Below are positions 24,576 through 35,659 of a stretch of 64,000 nt of DNA, piece after piece; within the stretch, counting starts at the first letter, position 1, and each line of letters starts with the position of its first letter. The translations under genes and the position numbers were made by a program. Source of the stretch: Membranipora membranacea (Eukaryota > Bryozoa > Gymnolaemata > Cheilostomatida > Membraniporidae); contig OU612066.1 of the NCBI GenBank assembly GCA_914767715.1, positions 9,677,001 through 9,741,000 of the forward strand. Reading direction: 5' to 3'. The notes beneath the pieces are model-generated. The model saw nothing but the letters and a program-made list of their open reading frames with translations. It was not told where the DNA came from and did no database searches.

Positions 24576-27240
24576 TTTCAATGTTTACTTATTGAGATTT
24601 GCTAATTAATAAAGATTTGTGCACCAAAGTCCAAACAGTGTAGGTAGGAGGAGAGGGAGAGAGCCAATCCACACCACTCAAATGAATAACTCACTGCCCT
24701 GTACAGCTTTGGAAAACTCAATCAATGTCCATTTGCAATGACAGACTGGCAGACTGTTCTCCCTTTAGCTAGTAGTAGGTTTTTAATTAATAATTTATTT
24801 TCAAAGATTATTATGTTTTATTATATATCAATTCAAAGTCTTACTCTTCTGTAGGCTCAGCTAGTGAAGTATTGTCTCATCTATCTGAACCTGTGGTGAA
24901 TTGGTTGTTGTGTGCTCTGTCCACTCCTTCTCCAGCCTAATCGTAAAGGCCCTTCTCTTTTTTTTCTACTTTTTTGCAACAAAACTTAAAATCAAGCATA
25001 AATTGGGCTGCTGAGATAATAAGGGCTATGTATGTATTAAGGCTACTCTGAGTATGTTTGCTCACAACAATCACACCTACAATTCAATATGAGTATGGCT
25101 ATAAAGTAAGGTAGAACTGGGATTTGGAAGGAAAGTGTTATTTATACAGCAAAGTGTTCTGTTGTGAAACGCCTGTTACCTGACTAGCGAAGTTGGAGTA
25201 GTACCCTTGCGTGTGGTTAGTTCAGAAATCAATCTGTGGGTGCGTAAGCTAGGCTCGCTTAATATGCATTGAGCTTGTTTTATTTACTGGTGAAGTTAAC
25301 TAATGATGTACGATTACAGGTTTAACTTATACAAAATTCTGGTAAATATTCTCTTGTTTTCAGTTTCGCGGGTGTATTGCTGACGCTGACCTGTTTCAGG
25401 AACTGTTTGTTTGGTGCTGAGATAAATCCTGTTAAACACGTATGTATGGATGTGTTAGTATTCCTGAGTCACTGTTATTATCTATAGAGCATTGGTGAGA
25501 CATGATAACGCACTAGATTCGGTGCACCGTTCTGTTGTATTTTATCTTGTGTGAATTTATTTATGGCAAGTAACTTGCGTATGTGTCGTTGTGACCTGTG
25601 CTCTTGATCTTACTTGATTTATTAACAGATGCAGATGACTATTCCATGATGAGTAGCCACATGAGTCGATATACATAAATTTACCGTCTGTGATTTATGC
25701 TAATGTAGTTGGAAGGAGATCACACAACAGTCTGTCGGTTTGTATCATACTCTGTACCTCGAGTACAGGGGGTCACATTACACTTTTGTGCCACCTTAGA
25801 GAATTGAAACATTTAAAATTTAACTGCTATCATCTGCTATCATACTGAAGTAAAATTATATCAACATATTGAAATAAGTCAGCAAAACTAGCAAATGGTT
25901 TTCTCTTTCCCATAATACCCAAGAGAGAATTGAATTTGAAGAATGTGGTTGACACAGATATTTCATGCCAGATTGTTATGGTTACCTTACAATGTATCGA
26001 AACTATGCCTGTTCAAAGCAACAATACCTTTTGCATTTTCGAGCCATTTTTCAAAAAATTTAAGCATGATCCTATCAACATGGTAACTTCCTTAAATTGT
26101 GGGAAAACATGCTTTTGCCTTCTATTTATTCAAATAAAAGATATCTTCACTAAAAGACTCTATTTGCTGGGGTACAAAACTTGTATCCTAGCCAATGGAG
26201 TGTGTGTATATTTAATATAGAGTAATATCATTAATCGTATAAAGTTTGTCGAAGCGGGACTGAAAAATAAGTACTGTTGACTATTTCCAGGTTTTGATGA
26301 AGATGCCCGCTATTCTCACAACAGCTGCTGTTCAATAAACAAAGGTAATGATAATACATTGGAGTTGTCAACCTTGTAGTATAAATGTCCGAGAGTACAC
26401 AACTCTTGTGACAATAATAATCCTAAGATGACTTGCCCACTACAGCAGGGAGAACGTACCGAACTCCCTGCTGTCATCCTGCATCAAAAACTGGCAAGTT
26501 TGACGTGAAGTACTGTTTGGTCTGTCTGCTGTATTTCACAGATATTTTACCCTGACTCACTAATGCCATTGTATTGTGCATCTAAAAAAACTTTGTTGAC
26601 AGCTCTTCATAAGTTTTTTTTATGCTGCTTAAAGGATGGATATCAATGACTGCGTGTGAAGTAATGAATTATGTAGGATAAAAAGGGAACAACTAAATAG
26701 TCCAGGGACTAGAGTGACAGCTGTCTGAACTTTCTTGCCTAAAGGCACCAGGGCGTATAAATGAGGGAGTGGCTGCCCCTCACCGTTCTTGGTGTACACA
26801 CAGTCTCTCTGCCAGACCATTCATGGGATTGCATAAACCCTGCCTCAACTTAATTATAGGGCCTCCCAAGCGAATTCCTCTCAATGCTCTGTGTCCATGC
26901 TCCACATCAAAGTTAGCAGTCCTAAGGCTCATGAACAACTAAATTATATCTCAATCGTTGTGTAGCTAAGCAGATCCAGCTTCAATTGTTAATAAAAAAC
27001 TCTGATATGTCATTGGCATTGGAAAATTACATATTGATCAGCATTCTGACTTGATTGGTGGATGGTATAGATAGCACTTTGTTATTAAAACCCAACAAGA
27101 CTAAAATCCAATACACCATTAAATGGGCTGTCAATAACAGATTGGCCGTCATGTTAATCTCCAACATATTGAATCAAACCTTGCCAATCCTTCACCTAGC
27201 TAACATTTCAATATGTTATTATATGAGCTGTGATTTTATG
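24576..27240. other. No gene recognised
   Basis: AT-rich sequence with short motif-less frames (25930-26220, 26629-26820 on the minus strand, 27055-27249). I could not link any of them through splice sites or to a known family. Confidence 0.35.
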
Positions 27241-27859
27241 AATATATGATTATTTCAAAGAAGGAAATTTAAAAAAATAAAATTTCTTCAAAAATTAAAA
27301 ACAAATATATCATGTAACAATAAATGTCAAACGTTTAAGTATTTAAGATATTGCAATGACTTTAAAAACATGACTTTTTATCAACCATCAACAGAAAAGT
27401 TACATAAGATGTATTTACACGTAAGGGAAGAAATATTTTCTAGATGAACAGATATTTGTATCACGGAAAGAAAACTTGAAAATAACTGTACTTTTAAAAA
27501 TTAGAAAAAGTATACCATGTTACAATAAACATTATAGAAAGAGAACTTGAAAATAATTTTACTTTAAAAATTAAAAAAACAAATATAGGCTACCATGTTA
27601 CAGTAATATACAACCTATGATTATAACATAACAAAACAATTACAAAACATTACATAAAATTGACATATTTGTAATTAAATTGGCTACAGGTCTTGAATTG
27701 GATAAATTTTGTATGGGTTGGAGTAATTAGACACTCTAAATGCACAAATGCAGTGGTTTGTCTTGAAATTCAGACTCACCCTCAAGACATGTCAAATGAC
27801 AGTATGAGGGCTCTTCCAATTCATGGCACACCACTAAGTTATGTGGTGGGCCTTTAAAT

Positions 27860-29483
27860 TTAATGATTTTTTTTTCTGCAAGCAACGCAATGTACAGAGT
27901 TAATCACTAGCTCAGTTCTCTTTATAACCAACTTCCCATCATGGCTGATTTTACAAATTCTTGTACGAGACCTTATTTTTTGCGATGGCTTACGGCCACT
28001 ACTTGGCGAACTTACTTCCAATATCTTCTCCCTGCTAGATAAACTTGAATTGAGTTTGACTGAGAGTGTACTTGCACAACGTTTTCTCTTAGTTACTAAA
28101 TTTTTAATTGTTTTGTCCAGCTCCAACTTCCTCTGTTGAGGGGTCAATTTATCCCATTTAACTTTTTCTATAGCCAAGTGACTGAAATATGTGCTCAGCA
28201 TCAGCTTGTTTCCGCGCCCAATTATGGCTCTCTCCATGTCCTTTTTCTGCTGGTCTGAAACGCTCAATACATGGTGGTACGCCGCTATTATGGTTGTTTT
28301 CCTGCCTTTTCTTTTAAAATCGAATTCATTGACTCACTTCCATTATTATAAAATTTCCCATCAATTTCCAGGCCTGCCTGAAGTCTGCAGGGAGCTATTG
28401 CCCCTGTGCAATACAGTCTGGTTTTTGTGTTTATATAATTGTAAAATTTATCCCCCCCATTTCTACGATAATTAGCAAGCTCAGTTGTAAATTCTTTTTC
28501 TGTATTGGAATTGATAAGGCAGTGTTATTTTAATTCCACAATTTTTCTTTTGATTCCATCTTCTAAATGCTTACGACAAAATACAAGATTCATATTTGGA
28601 AAGTGAATCTTGAAGCCATTGTGCATTTTTAATGCTGCATCTGTGCCTAGCGTAAATATTTTGTTTTTTTAATGAGGCCTAGTGTTTATAAGTGCTGCCG
28701 CAAATTTGGCATATATGTGGGTAGAATGTTCCTGGTGAAGGATGAGAGGACCTAGAATAAAAGGGGAATTTCCATTTTCAGTGACCAAATATGGATTTTT
28801 GAATACTATTGCTGAAAGATAGTATTTCGTGACATTATATGTCATATCCATGCACAAAATCTGTCTATTTTCAATCACTAGCTCGAGCATGTCTAGCTGC
28901 CATTGATTTGCAATCATAATGAATAGTTATGGCGCTTCAGTTAATTCCATAATCCCGCTTTCTGCCTTTTTACTTTCATTAACTAGAGTTAAAATTTTAT
29001 CTGCTACATAATTTTGTTTTGACAAGTCATAAATCTCTCTCATGTTTCTTGGGTTTTCAATTGTGTCTGCCAAAGTATCAGTATTATCGTGGTATATAGT
29101 TTTTGGCCAACCCCTAATTTGGCCTGGTTTTTAATGTTATCTCTCATACTTTCTTTGGATTTTGAATAGGGCCGGTTAGTTTTTGAGTTGCCATGTGGCA
29201 TGTCATGCACTTCAACAACTTGGCCCTCAAAGTCATAGATCAATAGGGCCTGGCTTGGGAGCTATTCTTCTCTTTTCCGGAAAGAAACTGTTTTCCTTGA
29301 AAATTCCGCCTGAAATTTATGACGATAATATGTGGGCTTTATTAAATAGTCATAATTTTCGTCATTACCCTGACTGTAATCTGCCATATAAAATTTGGTT
29401 GAGCCGCTTCGGTTTATAAATTGACCATGTCCATCTCTTGTGAGATCTCTCCTGTTTGGCAATTTACCCATATCAATTAGCAA
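27860..29483 (-). pseudogene. Decayed MULE-like DDE transposase
   Basis: Minus-strand pieces in several frames read in a consistent order. First comes a segment with FYMADYSQGNDEN (about 29,390). Next is a segment with DMPHGNSKTNRPYSK (about 29,190), then ILCMDMTYNV ... FILGPLILHQEHS (28669-28917). After that come GTDAAL and FCRKHLEDGIKRKI (about 28,530-28,650) and GSESMNSIL (about 28,313-28,342). The 135-residue C-terminal frame 27860-28267 closes the series. The D in CMDMTYN, the D in GTDAAL and the E in GSESMN are in the right order for the DDE triad of Mutator-like transposases. Frameshifts and stops between segments show it is dead. The family call is by resemblance to invertebrate MULE-type transposases. 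Confidence 0.6.
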
Positions 29484-29608
29484 CGTTCCGATTCCATTAA
29501 ATTAAAATGGTACTTTTTTCTGAATTTTCATAGTACTTTTAGTAAAGACATCTAATTGATCTACTGTATTATGTAGAGGTTTGGTAAGGTATGATGATGG
29601 GTCAAATT

Positions 29609-30240
29609 TCAGATTTTCCACCGCTGACTCAGATTTTTTGCTAGGGATACAGGTTTGCAGAAACTTACAGAGGGGCCATTTTCAAATGAAGGAGATATAT
29701 CGATTATTTCGCAGTCAGAGCTATTTGAAGTTTGGCTCCTCAAAACCTCGCAGTCTGAATCACTCAGGCAGATTACTTCACCACCAGTTTTGTTGGGACC
29801 TTGCAAAACATCTGGCATTGTTTCTTCAGTTGTTTCAATTGAAGGTTCTAATTGGTTCAAATTGCCTGTCTCAATATCACTTTCAAGACCTATTTCCATA
29901 AATAATGCATCATAGTGCTGGTGAGTTCGTACACGACCCGAATGGTTGGGGTCATGAACATGTACAGGGTATTATATATGTTACCTATGATTGAAAAAAT
30001 ATTATCAACTATTGGAAAGTTATAGTTCTTGGTGTTAAAATATATGTCCAATTCGGTGAGAGCCTCCTCAACTGACATACCTAGAAAGATTCCATACGCC
30101 GCATAGTTGTTTTGTACCTCCCTTCTTATTTTGTTCATCAACTCTGTTTTTTTCTCTGAAGTGATGGCAGTGACAGAATGTAGTATGCAATGGCCATCTT
30201 GTGGACTGCGCAGCACGAACTGGAGAAGAAGAGAAAACAT
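29609..30240 (-). pseudogene. OTU-like cysteine protease module of the same transposon
   Basis: The frame from 30240 carries SPQDGHCILHSV (about 30,165-30,204), matching the OTU catalytic-Cys signature DG(N/H)C. A shift of frame near 29,966 leads into VHDPNHSGRV and HQHYDALF (29,900-29,917), matching the OTU catalytic His-Tyr motif. It then continues as an acidic Ser/Glu/Asp-rich tail to 29609. Spacing of about 95 residues fits a small OTU domain. It lies directly upstream of the transposase pieces on the same strand, so both probably belonged to one element or one polyprotein. Broken by at least one frameshift. Confidence 0.6.
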
Positions 30241-30399
30241 TTAGAACTCAACAATGACAGGTATTTAGACACAGATCAATTCAATATGAAGTTGAGCCAA
30301 CGAGCCCTTTCTCCTTCTGCCCAGCTTGGCATATGGAGATTAAAGTGTAACATTTTTCACTCTGGTGTGGATCAAAAATAGAGCATTAATTTCATTTCA

Positions 30400-31340
30400 A
30401 GAGCTCCTAACTCCAATTTATTAATTATAATTAAACATCAAAGGGATATCACAGTCATAAATGAGTACCGTAGTCATTATAAGCTCAATAGATTGAAACC
30501 CTGGTGGCCCTATAATTGACTGATGCATTGGATATCTACCAATAATTTTTTTTTGATTATTAAAACAAGCTTTATTGATGTATTCTTAATGCACAATTTT
30601 AAATCGGTGATAAATTACAATTTGCCATTTATTCCTATTAGATAACAGATTATAAGAAACTCACTGAGTTGGGGACAGCCTTGCAGGGTATTGCCTTCTC
30701 TGACCTTTGCTGCCAAGCATTCCTTTTACGTTTGTTATCTGCAGGCTAAAATGATATGGACAACATCAATCAACCTATACTACAACTTGTGAATTGGTGA
30801 GTTAAACAAATATTGACATAGTTCTTCTCGTACTTGTAACGCAAAATGGCTTTTTATCGCAGACTCCAGAATTCAAAGTTTCAGTGACAAGTCCAGCTTA
30901 CCATAGCTTAGCTGAATCAAACATGTTGTCTTGCATATGCGGGTTCAGATATGATGCAGCCCCACACCCTTCACAAAAATATTGCCATCCAGGTTTGATT
31001 GTCCAAAGAGTAAATGCTACTGAATTAGAAATAAGGCCTTTGATACCGGATATAACCTTTTTCACCCGTCAACCTTTAAAACCATACAGCTTATAGCAAA
31101 AATGAACTAATACGGCATAAACAGATTTGACTCCTAATATATTAAGTGATGTCTCTTTTCAGAAACTCTGAGGGTGTGTGTACTACAGTTACAGAATACT
31201 CACTGGTGTGACATCAAGAGTTGCTGATGGTATTTCGTTAGCCAACTTTCTTTTCTTTGGGTCAGTCAGTCTACAATGGACAAATTGAGTACCTGTGACT
31301 TAAGAGCAATGATATATATCCCTAGTCCCCTAGCCCCTGT
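30400..31340. other. No gene recognised
   Basis: AT-rich spacer between the transposon and the Cys-rich gene. The 70-codon + frame at 30884-31096 has no recognised motif and no supporting splice sites. Confidence 0.4.
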
Positions 31341-31345
31341 CTCTT

Positions 31346-34100
31346 CTATTCATAGTTATCATATGGTTGTTGATATGAGCCAAAGCCTTGATTGATCCAT
31401 CGTCGTTGGCATTCCATTCTGAAACAACAGTTATTATTGAACACAAATACGAAAGAAGGGCCAGTTTTCAGTTTATAAAGTTTTACTTATTGCTCCTAAT
31501 CTAACTCAAAGGAATATTTATATGTTAGATTTTACCTCTTCTTAGGTGTGTCACCAAGCTGGTCTAGCATCACATCATCCATTCTGAAAATGCATAGAAT
31601 ATACTGCGTAAAATATTAAATATGTGTGGGAGGATTTATGCTTTTTTTAAGTATGAATATTGTATGAATATTTTGAGAAGAGCGAAGAATAAAAAATTGT
31701 AGTGCTGTCATTACACTAGTATTACACATACTACTAAGCCATCAATCTCCAATCAGTATTCATATCTTACCGTTGATAAAGATGGAAAGTTCCCCTACCA
31801 AGTCCTACTTACCTGTGAGAGTCCAAATTCGAAACTTGACTGGAATAACTTGCCCATGTACCATAGTCTAAATAGAATAAATTATTAGAGTAACATTAAT
31901 TCTCACCTTTTATTACTTCCAGGGCTGGTGTTCCCCACAGGAGACCAGTTCAGGTACCGCATATCTCTCTGTGTTGTCAGAGCCGACACTTCATTTTCTT
32001 GATTCCTACAAAATTTTACAGAAAATGACATAAAATACCTGGTAAGTTTGCACTTCATCGATTGATGATTAGCTTTATACTTAAAGCAAGACAACAATGC
32101 GACGGATTGAACTCAAAGATCCAAAATGCATGGCTTTTTATTCATCTCATATTTGCTTTTTAAATTGAGCACATGGCCTGCACTATCAATCTACACTTTG
32201 CTCATGAAATATAAAAGTTGTGCCTCCTGGTCATCGTGAATCATCCTTTAACCGACCAAGCTGGTTCTTTGTGTTTTTTTCTTGTGGTCAATTTCTGTTT
32301 TTTATTAACTTACCCGTAGAATGCTGGCTTACAAATTCCACATGTGACACACAGATCACCAGGCAGAAGCATAGGGCATCCTGTACACATATTCTCACTA
32401 AAAGAGAAATCAGTAGAGAGGTAATTAATTAAAGAAATAATAATTGTGTTTTTATGTGACGATCTTAAACCATTATCATAGTCACACAAGTGCTTTATAA
32501 CAGATAGTTTTATATATTTAAACTAGATTATCCTTTTTACCTAAGACATTGATAAGCTTAGTTATCCCCCCCGCTATATTTTGTTTTCTTGTTTGAATTG
32601 AAATCATAAACCTCCACTAAAATTACCTAGGATTGTGCCATAGTCTAAATAGAATAATTCACTAGAGTAATAATAATTCTCACCTTTTATTACTTCCAGG
32701 GCTGGTGTTTCCTACAGGAGACTGGTTCAGGTACCGCATATCTCTCTGTGTTGTCAGAGCAAACTCTTCATTTTCCTGGTTCCTACAAAATTTTACAGAA
32801 AATGACATAAAATACCTGGTAGGTTTACCCTGTTTTGTTGATTATCCGGTTTGTTTCTCAAAATCAGTGATGTTCAGTCTGGCAAGAATGAATTAGAACA
32901 AATATACTGCTTTGAACTCAATACTGTTAGATTGAAACTAGCTTTAAATTTATCAATGTAAAATATTTTTTTGATAATTGATTCACTAAAACTTTGGAAC
33001 TTCCCTCTTTCAATTGATGGTAGGTTTTGGGAGAGATTAACTTGAGCTAGTTGTAGTCAGTTGTCGTCAAGAACTGTCTAAAAAACTACCCTTATATCAT
33101 GTACAGTAAATTGTCTATCAATGCAGTTGCATATCCAGCCACTAAGGTTTCCTGCCTGATTGATGGATAATTATTAACTTACTCGTAGAATGCTGGCTTA
33201 CAGATTCCACATATGACACACAGATCACCAGGAGATGTCATAGGGCATCCTGCACACGTATTCTCACTGGAAGGATAAAGGCAAGAATAGTCAATTGAAA
33301 TGTTAAGGCAGCACCATCAAAGCTGGCTGTCATTTGCTCTTTTTTGAGGAATACTCCTACAAATTAGCAATATTTCACAGACTATAATTAATATAATTTT
33401 AATGTGTCACAGCTGTACACCAATTTATTATCGGTGATCAAATCAGCTTTTTGCAATCCGTTCTTTACTAGATTTGGTACCTTTTAAATAGCTTACCTCT
33501 TCACCTGAATTGTTGGTGGAAAGTGAACTGCGCACTCTCCAGCTCCTTTAATTGCGCAACACCAACGCATGCTGTTTTGTCTACTTTCTTTCACAACACC
33601 TATCTCTCTACAAAACGCTCATAGCATTTGTTATATAAATGATGTGAATACTAATTGCTTGTGATATATGGAGAGGATAACTCATAATGAGGTTATCGGT
33701 GTTTTGGACAAGGCTTTCTTTACACTATTTTTTTCTGGCAGACAATATCATTCTGGATGGATGTTTTCTATAAAGTGCAAAATAAATTACTGAAAAAAAA
33801 AGGAGAAACAAAGATAACGTTTTGTGTTTGGAGAATTGAAGACAGAGACTAACAAGTTGTAAAATATATGAAGCGAAAATCAAAATAGTTAAATTGAGCA
33901 TTACTTATGATCTCTAGATGATCGAGATGAATTTTTTTCTGAGATCTAATCCTGGTTATATATAGTTAAAATTTTCAAGACTTCAAAGGTTTTAAGATGA
34001 TTACGTTTATGAAAGATGTTTAATTTAGCAAACTAGTACCAACTTACTGTTTGAGATTCCTCAACGCCTGGGCTATCACTTTCTGCTGTTGTTGAGACAT
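31346..34100 (-). CDS. Unrecognised Cys-rich protein with tandemly duplicated exon cassette (about 222 aa)
   Basis: Minus-strand exons in order: 34100-34048 (start MSQQQQKVIAQ), 33607-33497, 33266-33183, 32782-32684, 32644-32627, 32397-32314, 32005-31907, 31583-31536 and 31418-31346. Every junction has GT-AG and every intron is phase 2, giving a continuous frame of 669 nt that ends ...QQPYDNYE-stop. Exons 3 and 6 encode near-identical Cys modules (CxxCP..PGDLCVxCGICKPAFY), a likely zinc site of five cysteines. Exons 4 and 7 encode NQENE..ALTTQRDMRYLN.SPVGNTSPGSNK. Exon 2 has WCCAIKGAGEC. Acceptor tttgcag at 34,127 suggests the first coding exon has 26 nt of 5'UTR. An optional 55-nt exon (31867-31813) would change the frame and end the protein early. 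The family is unknown to me. The phase agreement is strong evidence that it is a real gene. Confidence 0.72.
31813..31867 (-). other. Possible alternative exon of the Cys-rich gene
   Basis: It has a tttag acceptor and a perfect CAG|gtaagt donor, and its first bases match the 18-nt exon 32644-32627 of the duplicated cassette. Included after exon 7 it reads RLWYMGKLFQ... and the next exon then stops at once (NG-stop), giving a shorter C-terminus. Skipping it gives the longer model. Confidence 0.45.
31864..33266. repeat. Tandem duplication of an exon cassette (about 0.78-0.87 kb unit)
   Basis: The order Cys exon, NQEN exon, short 'actatgg' exon occurs twice. Offsets between copies are 869 bp for the Cys exons and 777 bp for the other two. 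Flanking intron sequence such as 'aattctcaccttttattacttcc' is also shared, so the duplication was of DNA, not of exons only. Confidence 0.85.
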
Positions 34101-34448
34101 TTTCTAGGGAAATCATATTTCGTATCCTGCAAAATCTATTATCCGTATTATTGCTCTCATCTGTTGATTTTTATTTCTAATAAGCCAAGAATTCAGATTT
34201 TCAATGGACCTGCCTATTATTTCGGCCTCTGATCTTTCGACGTATTGCACAATGTTAATCTCTCACGTACAGGAGGTAAGCAGGAAACGTGTTGGCAGCA
34301 GCTGCCAAAAGAAATTTACTTGGAAGAAAATTTCAAATCAAAATGGTGAACGATAAAAAAATTTCAAACTTGCAGTTCTTGCAAGGTAAGTCGGAGCTAG
34401 GTATTGTTAAACAATTATACAACTTGGAAATTTTTTTTTGAAACATAC

Positions 34449-34650
34449 CTAGTAATTCTGAAAATAACTCTTCTTTCGCTGATGAGCTGTTGCTGAGTGA
34501 TGAGGCTGTTTGTAAAGTCTTAGAGTGTTTTATTCGGTCAAGGGGTCTCTTGAGGTAGCCCATCAACCATCGTTGGGGAGTTGTACAGACTCGCAAGTAA
34601 AGACATGGTGAAAATCTACCTGTTCCACCCCTGTGGCGGGAAAAATGCAA
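34449..34650 (-). other. Possible 5' non-coding exon of the Cys-rich gene
   Basis: An open frame starting MHFSRHRGG runs to a donor-like CTAG|gtatgt at 34,449. Spliced to the acceptor at 34,126 it stops within five codons. If used it is therefore 5'UTR with an upstream frame, not N-terminal coding sequence. Could equally be chance. Confidence 0.3.
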
Positions 34651-34737
34651 TCTTCCGCTAATATAGCATCAAATCCTTTTGAAAATAAATAAAAGGATGT
34701 CGATAAGTCACACTTACATGTCCATATTTAGTTTTAG

Positions 34738-35120
34738 CAGAGACTATAGATATAGAGACCTTCCACTTGCGCATAAAATACGAATAGCCAATCAGCGTTA
34801 TTTGACGGTCACGCCCACCTCTGGTTGTAAAGTTAGCGCTGCCGCCTTGGACAGCAATGGGTTTATCAATAAAGTTTCAGGTTGTTCACCTAAGTTATTT
34901 GAGGCAAATTAACCACAATCTTGATGACAAAACCAGATCAGACAGCATCAAAGTCACTATCAACTTGTTATTGCATTCTTAGCCAGGGATTTATATTATA
35001 CAGGCCTGTATTTTTGTGAGAATGTAAGGGGGCTGTGCAGTATAATCCATCATAGTTGCCCACTGCCATGCAATGATGGCCTGACATAGGTTAGCTTTTG
35101 TGATGAGTTTCATGGACAAA
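34738..35120 (+). mobile_element. Truncated copy of the 54,998 TIR element
   Basis: Begins with 'gcagagactatagatatag' and matches 54,999-55,400 (blocks 'ggtcacgcccac', 'gacagcaatgggttt', 'tggcctgacatagg', 'gagtttcatggacaaagtt'). After that the match ends and no right terminal repeat follows. It lies just upstream of the Cys-rich gene. Confidence 0.8.
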
Positions 35121-35659
35121 GTTATTAATTACCTGATTGGCTCTAAAAAACGGCTGTGCTAAATTGGTGGAACATGACATGACCTTCCATGCCTTCCACG
35201 ACGCAACGACACTGCTATCTATCTTTGTATCATTACAATGATTTTTAAAGCAAGTTAACGGAGATTTTGAAACAGGTCACAGACTCTTTATCATTATCGA
35301 GAAAATCTAAACTAGATCGAGATAGCAGAGGTATGATGCAGATACTGTACGTCCATCGGAAAAGTTGGACATTTTATTTCAATGCTTGTGATCGTCCATT
35401 TTGGATGTTGTTGGTCTGAGATTGTCAGTTTTGTCCCTGCCTGTAAAGACAAGTCCATCCGTCCAAACTTTTGCTGCCCTGTTAAACGAAATATATTGTT
35501 TTTCCGTCCATACCAATCCAGCAAAGACCGTCTGTCCGTCAGTTTATGCCTATATCTTGTACAAATTAAATATTTAAACAGTTTTTTAAGCTTTTTTTAA
35601 AAGAATTTCTCAAAACTAGGTTTTTAAGCATTTAGAACGTATGTTTGTAGGAGATTCCG

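Noticed and set aside
28191-28475. Plus-strand frame of 94 codons
   Set aside because: Antisense to the transposase pieces, which carry recognisable motifs in order.
32705-32896. Plus-strand frame LVFPTGDWFRY... as an exon
   Set aside because: The plus strand also shows a GT-AG pair, but the sister copy at 31,921 has an in-frame stop, while the minus-strand reading is open in both copies and fits the phase-matched gene.
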